A stretch of 29,861 nt of DNA from CAG-1000 sp964345385. Its GTDB lineage: Bacteria > Bacillota_I > Bacilli_A > RF39 > UBA660. A model generated the notes under the pieces. That model worked only from the letters and a program-made list of their open reading frames with translations. It was not told where the DNA came from and made no database searches. The translations under genes were made by a program, and so were the position numbers. The stretch spans positions 1 through 29,861 of the forward strand of contig CAYFQM010000007.1 in NCBI GenBank assembly GCA_964345385.1. Direction: 5' to 3'. Below are positions 13,945-21,430 of this stretch, one piece after another (within the stretch, counting starts at the first letter, position 1; each line of letters opens with the position of its first letter).

Positions 13945-15099
13945 ATGAATGTTTTTCAATTAAAAAAATTACGTGAATTTGAAAGTGCTATGAAAAAACA
14001 AATTATTAATGATTATAATAATTTTTTAACATCTTCAAAAAAAGAAGAACTGTTAAATGATACTTTAATTAAAAATGATTATAATAATCATTTTACTTCT
14101 ACTGAAAACATTCAAGGCGAAATTATTAGACTTATATTTGATAAAGTTTTTGACAAGATATCCTGTAATAAAAACATTAAATTTAATGATGGAAACAGAA
14201 TAATACCATATGCATCTAATATAAAATTTGGATTAATAATATATTACTCAAATGAATTTGCAAATAAAAATAAAATACGCATTGACTCCCCCTTAGTTAA
14301 TACAGAAGTTGATTTTATAAAACAATTAAAAGATAAACTAGGCACTACTTTTGAAACAATTGCATTTAATTGTGATGGTTTGACTCTTTTAAATGCAGCT
14401 AATATACCAGAAATAATTAAACAGTGCGATTCACATGCCGTTAAAAAATATGTGCAAAGTAGAAAAACAAAAGAAAAAGAAGGGTTAACTTTAACTTCAA
14501 GAATAAAACTTTTGATACCTCTTATATATATTAACGGAGAACAATATTTATTATATATAATTGATGATAAAGAAACTATTATTAAAATTAATAATCCTAC
14601 TATAGTTTCCAAAACTTATAGGCAAATGTTAAAAAACGGAAAAAATGGTGTTGATATTAACGAGTTTTTTAATACAATTACTAAAGCAGGAGAAATAATA
14701 CCTGCCTATAATAATACTTTAAATAATAGTTCTAAACTTACAAATGAAGAAAAAAAACTATTAGATACTTTATATACTAAAAAAGACAATTTATTTAAAA
14801 ACAAAAATATTGACATTGATGATTGTCCTACTACTAAAATTAGTATTAGATTAATAACTGAAGATGAATATGAAAAGTTATGCATGAAAACAATCAATAA
14901 TATATCTTTAACTGATGAAGAAATACAATTAATGACGTTTTTCGATAATTATCATTATGGTGATAAAAACAATCAAATATCAAATATACCTAACACATTA
15001 AAACAGGATAACAAAAAAAATATAATACCAATTATAATAATATTAACTATCTTTATTGGTATTATATTTGGAACATTATTGTTTAAAATATTAAATTAG
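13945..15099 (+). CDS. Unknown protein with C-terminal membrane anchor
   Basis: 384 residues, no recognised family. The body (1-355) is soluble and mixed helix/strand, without signal peptide. A single hydrophobic helix ends the protein (about 360-382, rich in Ile), followed by one or two polar residues, the form of a tail-anchored protein with its body in the cytoplasm. A S/N-rich linker precedes the T-N-E-E-K-K-L-L-D stretch near residue 265. It has its own promoter and a terminator that starts inside its stop codon, so it is a single-gene unit placed between two housekeeping operons. The contrast with its flanks suggests a later insertion, but base composition looks similar. Confidence 0.6.
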   Translation: MNVFQLKKLREFESAMKKQIINDYNNFLTSSKKEELLNDTLIKNDYNNHFTSTENIQGEIIRLIFDKVFDKISCNKNIKFNDGNRIIPYASNIKFGLIIYYSNEFANKNKIRIDSPLVNTEVDFIKQLKDKLGTTFETIAFNCDGLTLLNAANIPEIIKQCDSHAVKKYVQSRKTKEKEGLTLTSRIKLLIPLIYINGEQYLLYIIDDKETIIKINNPTIVSKTYRQMLKNGKNGVDINEFFNTITKAGEIIPAYNNTLNNSSKLTNEEKKLLDTLYTKKDNLFKNKNIDIDDCPTTKISIRLITEDEYEKLCMKTINNISLTDEEIQLMTFFDNYHYGDKNNQISNIPNTLKQDNKKNIIPIIIILTIFIGIIFGTLLFKILN

Positions 15100-15115
15100 A
15101 GCATTAGCTCTTTTT
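15098..15115 (+). terminator. Compact terminator overlapping the stop codon
   Basis: AGAGC-ATTA-GCTCT followed by TTTTA; the stem begins inside the TAG (15097-15099) of the 384-residue gene. It may also slow transcription arriving from yihY on the other strand. Confidence 0.7.
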
Positions 15116-15983
15116 ATTTACTGTTTTTTACTTTATTTCTTATTTCTTCAAGCTTTATAGCATTAGTTTTTTCTATAGAATCAACGACGTTTTCTTTATT
15201 AATAACCATTCCTACTATTAAAATATATGCAAGAGTATAAAACCATAACATTATAATAATTATATTTGCTAAATTACCATATACTAAATCAAATCTAGCA
15301 ATATTATTAATATAATATGAAAATATTGCAGAAACTATTAACCAAGAAACAGTTGTAAATATAGATCCTTTTGTAACGGATTTAAACACCATTTTTTGAT
15401 CTGGAGCAATAAAATAAATAAGTTTTACTAATATATACATTACTAATAATGAGAACGGAATCTTACCTATATTAAATATAAGCGTAATAATGGTTTCTTT
15501 TTCTTTAAAAATAGTCCCAAAACTTAATATTATTTTTAATATAGAATTTCCAAATAATGGAACTACTAACATAAAAGCAAGTAATACTAGCATTATTAAT
15601 GTTATTAATAATGCTTTCAACATTCTATTTATAAATGGAGAGTTATCAAGCTTATATATTTCATTACTTGCTATTATTACTAAATTAAAACCATTAACCG
15701 CAACAAAAAACCCACAAACTAAAGTAATTACTGAAGACAATGAAAAATCTTGAATTAATACTGGTTGTAATAATTTAACTCCACTTTCTGGGAATATCTT
15801 TCTTAAAATATCCATTATAAATTCAAAAGAAACATTTATACTAGTAGAAAAATAAAATAAAATTGATAGTACTGGTATAATAGCAAAAAACAAAGAATAC
15901 GCTAAAGCTCCTGGTAAAAGTCCTAATTCTTTAGTAGATAAAAGCTCAGATATATATTTAATTTTTTCTTTTGATTTTTCCAT
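15114..15983 (-). CDS. YihY/BrkB family (UPF0761) inner-membrane protein
   Basis: 289 residues, about six transmembrane helices. Family landmarks are visible: the early A-L-A-Y-S-L-F-F-A-I-I-P segment, the central I-Y-K-L pattern, and the late Y-G-N-L-A-N-I-I-I-I-M-L-W-F-Y-x-x-A-Y-I-L-I-x-G. Members were once mis-named ribonuclease BN; the real function is unknown. Its SD (AAGGA) lies in the last codons of the upstream GGDEF gene, with a 1-bp gap, so it is the last gene of the ligA operon. Length is typical. Confidence 0.88.
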   Translation of the reverse strand: MEKSKEKIKYISELLSTKELGLLPGALAYSLFFAIIPVLSILFYFSTSINVSFEFIMDILRKIFPESGVKLLQPVLIQDFSLSSVITLVCGFFVAVNGFNLVIIASNEIYKLDNSPFINRMLKALLITLIMLVLLAFMLVVPLFGNSILKIILSFGTIFKEKETIITLIFNIGKIPFSLLVMYILVKLIYFIAPDQKMVFKSVTKGSIFTTVSWLIVSAIFSYYINNIARFDLVYGNLANIIIIMLWFYTLAYILIVGMVINKENVVDSIEKTNAIKLEEIRNKVKNSK

Positions 15984-15984
15984 T

Positions 15985-17991
15985 TTATTCCTTTTTAATC
16001 ATAGATATAGCTTCACCAATTGCATCATCAACTGATGTTAATTCACTTTTAATTGTGGCATAACCAATTCTAACACCATAATCTTTTTCAGGTAAAGTTT
16101 CATTAAATTCTTTAGTAAGTTTACGAATATAAGAACTAATCTTCTTATCATCATAACCTACAAGATATATCATAAATTCATCACCATCAGTTCTAATGAT
16201 TTCAGAATTATCTCTTTGTGTTTTAATTAAAGCATTTGCTACAGCTTTAATTTGATTATCTCCACTTTCTCTTCCTTTCCTATCATTTAATTGTTTTAAA
16301 TTTTTAATATCTACAATTATAATAGTTTGAGGATATACTTTAGAACTAGACCATACTCCAATATTATCATTTAAAAAGTTTCTATTTTTTAGATTTGTCA
16401 TTGAATCAAAATAATATAACTTATCTTCTTTTTTTAACTTTTTAGTAACCCTAGTCTTTTTAATAAATGCATATAAAATTATTAAAATTCCTATAACTCC
16501 AACAATTATAAAGAATATATTAGATATCATAAACATAACCAGTTTATTATCTTTAAATTTAAATATTACTTCAGTAACACTTTCATTTTTAATTTCATTA
16601 GCACTTTGAGTACTTAAGAAAAAATCAAATAAACTATTAAAAGAATCATTTTCTTTATTAACTAAAAATGAATTATTTAATTTAACTTGATCCATATATC
16701 TAATACTATATTTTTTAAAATATGAATCTTTATAATAATCATATACTTCCTTTTCAACTATTATAATTGAATCTTTACTAATATTTTTAGACATTGTTTT
16801 AACATTATTATAATCTTTAATTTCAAATAAGTTCTTGCTTGCCATGTTATACTTTAAATTCATATTAGAAAGCATTATTATTTCATTATTAGATAAACTA
16901 TATAAAGAATTAATAACTATATTATTATCTATATTTGCAAGTACTACATAATCAGTTGAACCAAGTATTCTAGTATTATCATAATTATCATTTGCTAAAC
17001 TATAATAATTTAGTGATAAATCTATTTCTTTTTGTGTTAAAGCTTTACTTAATTCAGATATATTATCATATTCTATGTATTTATATGTTACCCCTGTAAT
17101 ATCTGAAAACTTACTTAAATATGTATTTGTAATGCCAGTAAAAGAGTTTCTTATCATACCTTCAAATGGAAGATTAGATATATAACCAACTAAAAGATCA
17201 TTATTAGTAATTTTTTCTTTTTCAAGTTCACTATATTCATTAGTATTATAATATAAATCTAAAAAATAAGTGTTTAACTTTGTCATACTAACGTTAGACC
17301 ATTTATTAAAGAACTTAGTTAATATATCACTTAGTTCTGGATGCTTTGTATCTAACATTAAAACATAATATGAATACAAACCATCTAAATGATAAACAAT
17401 ATCATATTCATTTTTAATAATTTCATGAATATATTTTAACATTGGAACAGCAACATAATTAATATCTCCATTTTCAAGAGCAATTTTTATATCATTAAAA
17501 TTTTTATATGTTTTATATTTTATTTCATTATAGTTTGTTAAATAATAACTTATATTTTCTTTATCTTCTTCTACCACCCCAATAACTTTATTATTTAAAT
17601 CAGATAGTGTAAACAAACTATTATTTAAAGATAAAATTATATAATGATCTTTATATATAACCACATCATTTTTATCTATATAGTTTTTATTAATTAATTT
17701 ATAGTTTTGTTCTTCGGTAGTTGAAATATTAAATGATAAACCAGTATCTTGTTTAAAAGCATTTATATAATCAAAAAACACTCCATTTCCATTTAATGAG
17801 AAAATTGGTAAATCTGTTTGAATATAAATATCATATTTATTATCCCTATTATCTGTTATCCAATTTTTTTCACTATAAGTATAATTGTTAACATTACTAT
17901 TTATATATAATATTGCTGCTAAAAATATTGCAATTATAAATACAACAATACTAATTAATAACAATATTATTTTTTTATTTTTAGATTTCAT
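15985..17991 (-). CDS. Membrane sensor with two periplasmic binding-like domains and a GGDEF domain
   Basis: 668 residues. N-terminal transmembrane helix (about 8-32), two tandem extracytoplasmic domains resembling solute-binding family 3 (about 50-235 and 250-475), a second helix (about 488-510) and a cytoplasmic GGDEF domain (about 520-668). GGDEF features: F-D-S-M-T-N-L-K-N-R, metal Asp D561, L-N-D and S-G-D-N. The signature loop is D-G-D-E-F (602-606), with the first Gly replaced, and the usual D-I-D reads D-I-K. No inhibitory RxxD site is seen. It probably makes, or only binds, c-di-GMP or GTP in response to a small solute. The start at 17991 (SD GGAG) overlaps the upstream stop as TAATG; a start 15 nt upstream lacks an SD. 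Confidence 0.85.
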   Translation of the reverse strand: MKSKNKKIILLLISIVVFIIAIFLAAILYINSNVNNYTYSEKNWITDNRDNKYDIYIQTDLPIFSLNGNGVFFDYINAFKQDTGLSFNISTTEEQNYKLINKNYIDKNDVVIYKDHYIILSLNNSLFTLSDLNNKVIGVVEEDKENISYYLTNYNEIKYKTYKNFNDIKIALENGDINYVAVPMLKYIHEIIKNEYDIVYHLDGLYSYYVLMLDTKHPELSDILTKFFNKWSNVSMTKLNTYFLDLYYNTNEYSELEKEKITNNDLLVGYISNLPFEGMIRNSFTGITNTYLSKFSDITGVTYKYIEYDNISELSKALTQKEIDLSLNYYSLANDNYDNTRILGSTDYVVLANIDNNIVINSLYSLSNNEIIMLSNMNLKYNMASKNLFEIKDYNNVKTMSKNISKDSIIIVEKEVYDYYKDSYFKKYSIRYMDQVKLNNSFLVNKENDSFNSLFDFFLSTQSANEIKNESVTEVIFKFKDNKLVMFMISNIFFIIVGVIGILIILYAFIKKTRVTKKLKKEDKLYYFDSMTNLKNRNFLNDNIGVWSSSKVYPQTIIIVDIKNLKQLNDRKGRESGDNQIKAVANALIKTQRDNSEIIRTDGDEFMIYLVGYDDKKISSYIRKLTKEFNETLPEKDYGVRIGYATIKSELTSVDDAIGEAISMIKKE

Positions 17992-18482
17992 TATTTTGTA
18001 CTCCATATAACCACATTACTATTTGCATTCTTAGAACCAAAACAAGGAAAACCATTATATACTTCTTCAGTAGATTCTTCACTATCAGATTCTTTTTCTT
18101 TTTCTTCTTGTGTTATTAAATATTGAACATCATAAAAGTTAAGATTATCTTCCTCAATAGCTTCTAATGATTTAATCGCAATACCTTGAGCTTCAGTTAA
18201 ACCAATTCCTTCTTTAAATTCTATATTAATATATATTATTTTACCAACCACATTAACTTTAATATTATTAATAGTTTCGGTTTCCTTATAATATTCTTTA
18301 ATATCTTCTTCTACCAAAGATAATTTATGATCTTCTATTCCTTTTAATCTGTCTCCATATTTATTTGTTCCGCTTCCTGCATAGAAAAACCTGTAAAAGC
18401 CAAAACCAATTAGAATAAAGCATATAACTAATATACTTACTAAAAAATTAATTATTTTATTACTACGATTCCTTTTCGCCAT
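17991..18482 (-). CDS. Single-pass membrane protein of unknown function
   Basis: 163 residues from the ATG at 18482, where AAGGAG is 5 nt upstream; an ATG 18 nt earlier has none. A basic N-terminus (K-R-N-R-S-N-K) is followed by one helix (about 10-32), then an extracytoplasmic domain of mixed helix and strand (K-V-N-V-V-G-K-I-I-Y-I-N-I-E-F-K), an acidic S/E tract (about 128-142) and a C-terminal stretch with one Cys. No family recognised. It is 49 bp after ligA and overlaps the GGDEF sensor by TAATG, so it is made with the sensor and could modulate it at the membrane; that role is inference. Confidence 0.6.
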   Translation of the reverse strand: MAKRNRSNKIINFLVSILVICFILIGFGFYRFFYAGSGTNKYGDRLKGIEDHKLSLVEEDIKEYYKETETINNIKVNVVGKIIYINIEFKEGIGLTEAQGIAIKSLEAIEEDNLNFYDVQYLITQEEKEKESDSEESTEEVYNGFPCFGSKNANSNVVIWSTK

Positions 18483-18531
18483 ATTTTCTCCTTTTTGCAT
18501 AATTTATTATACTACAATATACATTTTTTTT

Positions 18532-20502
18532 CTACTTTTGCAATTTAGATAATAATTTTTCTTCATCCCAAATTTCTATATTAAGCTTTTCTGCCTTTCC
18601 TTTTTTACTTCCAGGATTATCTCCTACAATAACAACATTAGTGTTTTTACTTACAGAATCACTAACAAAACCACCACGATTTTCTATATAGTTTTTTATA
18701 TCATTTCTATTATAATTATTAATTGTACCCGTTATTACAAATCTTAAACCATTAAAATTATCATCTTCTATTACAGATGCCCCCAAATATTTCATATTTA
18801 AACCATGTTTTTTTAACTCATTAATTTCATTTATATTTTTAGTATCACTAAAATATAATGTAATGTTATCTGCAATAATAGGTCCTATATCATGAATAGT
18901 AGTTAAATTATCTTTTGTTTCATTGATTAATAAATCAATAGTAGGATAATGCTTACATAATAATTTTGAAGTTTTTATTCCTACTGATGGAATACCCAAA
19001 GCAAACAATAATCTTTCTAAAGAATTACTTTTTGATTTTTCAATACTTTCAAGTAATAAAGTAACGCTTCTATCACCATAACCTTCAAGTTCTTTTATTT
19101 CTTCTTTATGTTCTTTTAATACATATATATCACTAAATTTTTTTATATATCCATAATTATATAAGTCTTCTATTATTTTTTCACCTAATCCTTCAATATT
19201 CATTGCATCTCTTGAACAAAAATGAATTAATGACTCGATTTGCCTTGCAGGACAACTATTATTTAAACAAAAATAATCAACAAAACCATCTTTTTTAGAA
19301 AGAGAAGTACCACACATAGGACATTTATCTATCATTTTAAATTTAATAGTATCATTTATCCTTCTTTTCTCATCAACTTTTAATACTGCTGGAATAACAT
19401 CTCCGGCCTTATATATATACACGTAATCATTAATTCGTATGTCTTTTTCAATACAAAAGTCAGCATTATGAAGAGTTGCTCTACTAATAGTAGAGCCCAT
19501 TACCTTTACTGGTTCTAAAACAGCATTAGGAGTTATTTGACCAGTTCTTCCTACAGTAAAAATTATATCTTTTAATTTAGTTTCTACAATAGAAGCTGGA
19601 AATTTATATGCAACTGCCCATTTAGGAACTTTAACAGTATAGCCCAATTCATTTTGCATTGATATATCATTTACTTTAATAACAACTCCATCTATTTCAT
19701 ATGGAAGACTATCTCTTTTATCAGTCCACTTTTCAACATAATCTAATACTTCATCTATATTTTTACACACTTTATAATTATCATTAATAATAAATCCAAG
19801 CTTTTTTAAATATTTAAGTGACTCATCATGAGTTTTAAATGGAGTTAATGGATAATGATACAAAAATGCATCTAAATTTCTTTTAGCTGCTACTTTACTA
19901 TCAAGTTGTCTAATAGATCCTGCTGCTGCATTTCTAGGATTTTGAAACAAAGGTTTTCCTTCTTTACTTCTTTCATCATTTAATTTATTAAACATCTTTT
20001 TAGTCATGTATATTTCACCACGAACTATAATATCTATTTTCTCTTTTAATACTAAAGGAATACTTTTAATAGTTTTAACATTGTGAGTTATGTCTTCCCC
20101 GACTGATCCATCACCTCTAGTAGATGCTTGATATAATTCACCATCTCTATATTCAAGGCTAACTGATAAACCATCTATTTTAAGCTCACAAACATATTCA
20201 TGCTTAAGAAATACTTTAGATACTCGTTCATCAAAAACCCTTACTTCTTCTTCATTAAATACATTTCCTAAACTAAATAAAGGAACGCTATGAGTTACTT
20301 TTTGAAACTCAGATATTATTTCTCCTCCAACTTTTTGAGATGGAGAATCTTTTCTTATCCATTCTGGATGTAAGGTTTCTATTTTATATATCTCTTGAGA
20401 TAATCTATCATACTCAGCATCAGTCACAGTAGGTTTATCTAGTGTATAATATTCATAATTATATCTATTTAATAACTCAACTAGTTCATTATATCTATCC
20501 AT
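18532..20502 (-). CDS. ligA: NAD+-dependent DNA ligase
   Basis: 656 residues, about the usual size. It seals nicks using NAD+ in replication and repair. Domains in order: Ia NMN-binding domain (Y-Y-x-L-D-x-P-x-x-x-D-A-E-Y-D, about 18-32); adenylation domain with catalytic Lys K108 in E-L-K-I-D-G-L-S; OB fold; four-Cys zinc finger (C-P-M-C ... C-L-N-N-S-C-P, about 390-415); helix-hairpin-helix repeats (about 430-565); BRCT domain (about 580-656). The start at 20502 has AGGAGAA upstream; a longer in-frame start has none. It leads an operon with a membrane protein, the GGDEF sensor and yihY. Confidence 0.97.
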   Translation of the reverse strand: MDRYNELVELLNRYNYEYYTLDKPTVTDAEYDRLSQEIYKIETLHPEWIRKDSPSQKVGGEIISEFQKVTHSVPLFSLGNVFNEEEVRVFDERVSKVFLKHEYVCELKIDGLSVSLEYRDGELYQASTRGDGSVGEDITHNVKTIKSIPLVLKEKIDIIVRGEIYMTKKMFNKLNDERSKEGKPLFQNPRNAAAGSIRQLDSKVAAKRNLDAFLYHYPLTPFKTHDESLKYLKKLGFIINDNYKVCKNIDEVLDYVEKWTDKRDSLPYEIDGVVIKVNDISMQNELGYTVKVPKWAVAYKFPASIVETKLKDIIFTVGRTGQITPNAVLEPVKVMGSTISRATLHNADFCIEKDIRINDYVYIYKAGDVIPAVLKVDEKRRINDTIKFKMIDKCPMCGTSLSKKDGFVDYFCLNNSCPARQIESLIHFCSRDAMNIEGLGEKIIEDLYNYGYIKKFSDIYVLKEHKEEIKELEGYGDRSVTLLLESIEKSKSNSLERLLFALGIPSVGIKTSKLLCKHYPTIDLLINETKDNLTTIHDIGPIIADNITLYFSDTKNINEINELKKHGLNMKYLGASVIEDDNFNGLRFVITGTINNYNRNDIKNYIENRGGFVSDSVSKNTNVVIVGDNPGSKKGKAEKLNIEIWDEEKLLSKLQK

Positions 20503-20571
20503 AATATTTCTCCTAGTATTATTATATAACAAAATAGTAAAGATTTAAATATACAAAAACAATCTATTTAC

Positions 20572-20600
20572 TTGACAAATTCCCTGTTTTTCGTTAAAAT
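20572..20600 (+). promoter_or_regulatory. Sigma-A promoter of tRNA-Gly
   Basis: TTGACA (20572-20577), a 17-nt spacer, TAAAAT (20595-20600), 22 nt before the mature tRNA 5' end. Confidence 0.85.
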
Positions 20601-20622
20601 AATAATGCAGATAAAAAAAGAT

Positions 20623-20696
20623 GCAGATGTAGTTTAATGGTAGAACTTCAGCCTTCCAAGCTGATAACGTGGGTTCGATTCCCATCATCTGCTCCA
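20623..20696 (+). tRNA. tRNA-Gly (anticodon TCC), integration target
   Basis: Full cloverleaf: acceptor GCAGATG/CATCTGC, anticodon arm CAGCC..GGCTG type with loop CTTCCAA (anticodon TCC, glycine), T-arm GTGGGTTCGATTCCCAT, encoded CCA (20694-20696). Its last six bases (20691-20696) are the beginning of the 55-bp sequence repeated at the window end, so its 3' end forms the left boundary of the mobile element. The mature tRNA remains intact. Confidence 0.97.
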
Positions 20697-20745
20697 TAGT
20701 GAAATCTGCTCGAACTTTTCGAGTTTTGATAAATAACTAATCTAG
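20691..20745. repeat. Left copy of the 55-bp exact repeat (attL candidate)
   Basis: It starts in the 3' end of tRNA-Gly and is identical to 29807-29861. It contains a 6-bp hairpin CTCGAA-CTT-TTCGAG followed by TTTT (20709-20727), which could end tRNA-Gly transcription. Bases before the repeat differ between the two copies. Confidence 0.9.
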
Positions 20746-20763
20746 AAATGGATTAGTTTTTTT
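20735..20763 (+). terminator. Terminator after tRNA-Gly / element left end
   Basis: AACTAATC pairs with GATTAGTT (8 bp) and runs into seven T (20757-20763). The 55-bp repeat ends within the loop of this hairpin. Confidence 0.8.
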
Positions 20764-20806
20764 GTATTTAAAAACTATCTTACTTTGAAAAGAAAGGATG
20801 GAAACT

Positions 20807-21079
20807 ATGGTAAATATTATTAAAGAAGAAATAACATTAGATGAATCATTAAAAAAGAAACTTAAATTTATTTGCGATTTTGCTAAAGTAAAACCTACTA
20901 TTATTAATGGAAGTATTAGAAAAATTGATAAGACTAATTTATCCTATATTGAACCACATAGAATTATTATTAATAATACTACATTTCTTACTTTTAATTA
21001 TTCTAATGAAATATTTATAGAGAATTTATCTAATAAGATTAAGTTATCAGAATTAGAAGATTATTTAAAATCTATTTAA
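20807..21079 (+). CDS. Small unknown protein at the left end of the element
   Basis: 90 residues from the ATG at 20807, which has AAAGGA about 8 nt upstream; an ATG 9 nt earlier sits on that SD. Soluble, with no recognised motif. The N-terminal half is helical and charged (I-K-E-E-I-T-L-D-E-S-L-K-K-K), the second half alternates strands (R-I-I-I-N-N-T-T-F-L-T-F-N-Y). It is the first gene inside the element, next to the tRNA-side end and ahead of the recombinase, a place where excision or regulatory factors often lie, but no helix-turn-helix is evident. Function unknown. Confidence 0.55.
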   Translation: MVNIIKEEITLDESLKKKLKFICDFAKVKPTIINGSIRKIDKTNLSYIEPHRIIINNTTFLTFNYSNEIFIENLSNKIKLSELEDYLKSI

Positions 21080-21159
21080 ATCTAGATGCTACGCTAGAAA
21101 TAAAAGAAAATATATGGTAAAATATATACATAAGAAAACAAATTTATATATTTTTTGAA

Positions 21160-21184
21160 GAGTCAGTAGTATTTAGACTTTACT
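21160..21184 (+). repeat. Partial second copy of the leader-peptide end, cut by the gap
   Basis: These 25 bp are identical to 21365-21389 (the last codons of the leader peptide and the 5' arm of its terminator) and stop exactly where the N run starts. In the same frame they encode E-E-S-V-V-F-R-L-Y. Confidence 0.9.
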
Positions 21185-21194
21185 NNNNNNNNNN
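21185..21194. other. Assembly gap (10 N)
   Basis: Ten N of arbitrary length, next to a repeated sequence. The true distance and content between 21184 and 21195 are unknown. Confidence 0.98.
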
Positions 21195-21224
21195 ATTATC
21201 TAAAAACTATCTAAATACTATATA

Positions 21225-21268
21225 TTCCCTATGGAGGGAATTGACAAATCTTAAAAAAATGATATTAT
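21225..21268 (+). promoter_or_regulatory. Promoter of the leader-recombinase unit, with operator-like inverted repeat
   Basis: TTGACA (21241-21246), a 16-nt spacer, TATTAT (21263-21268). Immediately before the -35 lies TTCCCT-ATGG-AGGGAA (21225-21240), a 6-bp inverted repeat that could bind a dimeric regulator. Confidence 0.7.
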
Positions 21269-21313
21269 ATATAACCAATGAAAGAGGTATTCTCTAGAAA
21301 TGGAGGTACACCG

Positions 21314-21391
21314 ATGATAAAAAGCAAAGATAAATTTAAAATATATAATATTGAATATTGTGAGGAGTCAGTAGTATTTAGACTTTACTAG
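21314..21391 (+). CDS. Leader peptide of an attenuator before the recombinase
   Basis: 25 codons with a good SD (GGAGG, 21302-21306). The peptide is Lys/Tyr-rich and ends C-E-E-S-V-V-F-R-L-Y. Its last nine codons form the 5' arm of the terminator hairpin (21365-21411) and its stop codon lies in the loop. A ribosome translating to the end would cover the stem and affect termination, the layout of ribosome-dependent transcriptional attenuation. Such units sit before resistance or recombination genes in mobile elements; here it would tie recombinase expression to translation state. The inducing signal is unknown. Confidence 0.7.
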   Translation: MIKSKDKFKIYNIEYCEESVVFRLY

Positions 21392-21411
21392 ATACTATTG
21401 GCTCTTTTTTT
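21365..21411 (+). terminator. Attenuator terminator between leader peptide and recombinase
   Basis: A 13-bp stem (21365-21377 with 21392-21404, two G-T pairs) is followed by seven T (21405-21411). It lies between the promoter and the recombinase SD (AAGGAG, 21415-21420), so transcription must pass it. Confidence 0.88.
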
Positions 21412-21430
21412 AGGAAGGAGTTGAAGCTTT

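Noticed and set aside
20691..20745. att site of a tyrosine integrase element
   Set aside because: A tRNA 3' end plus long repeat would fit, but no tyrosine recombinase is present; the only integrase-type gene is the large serine recombinase.
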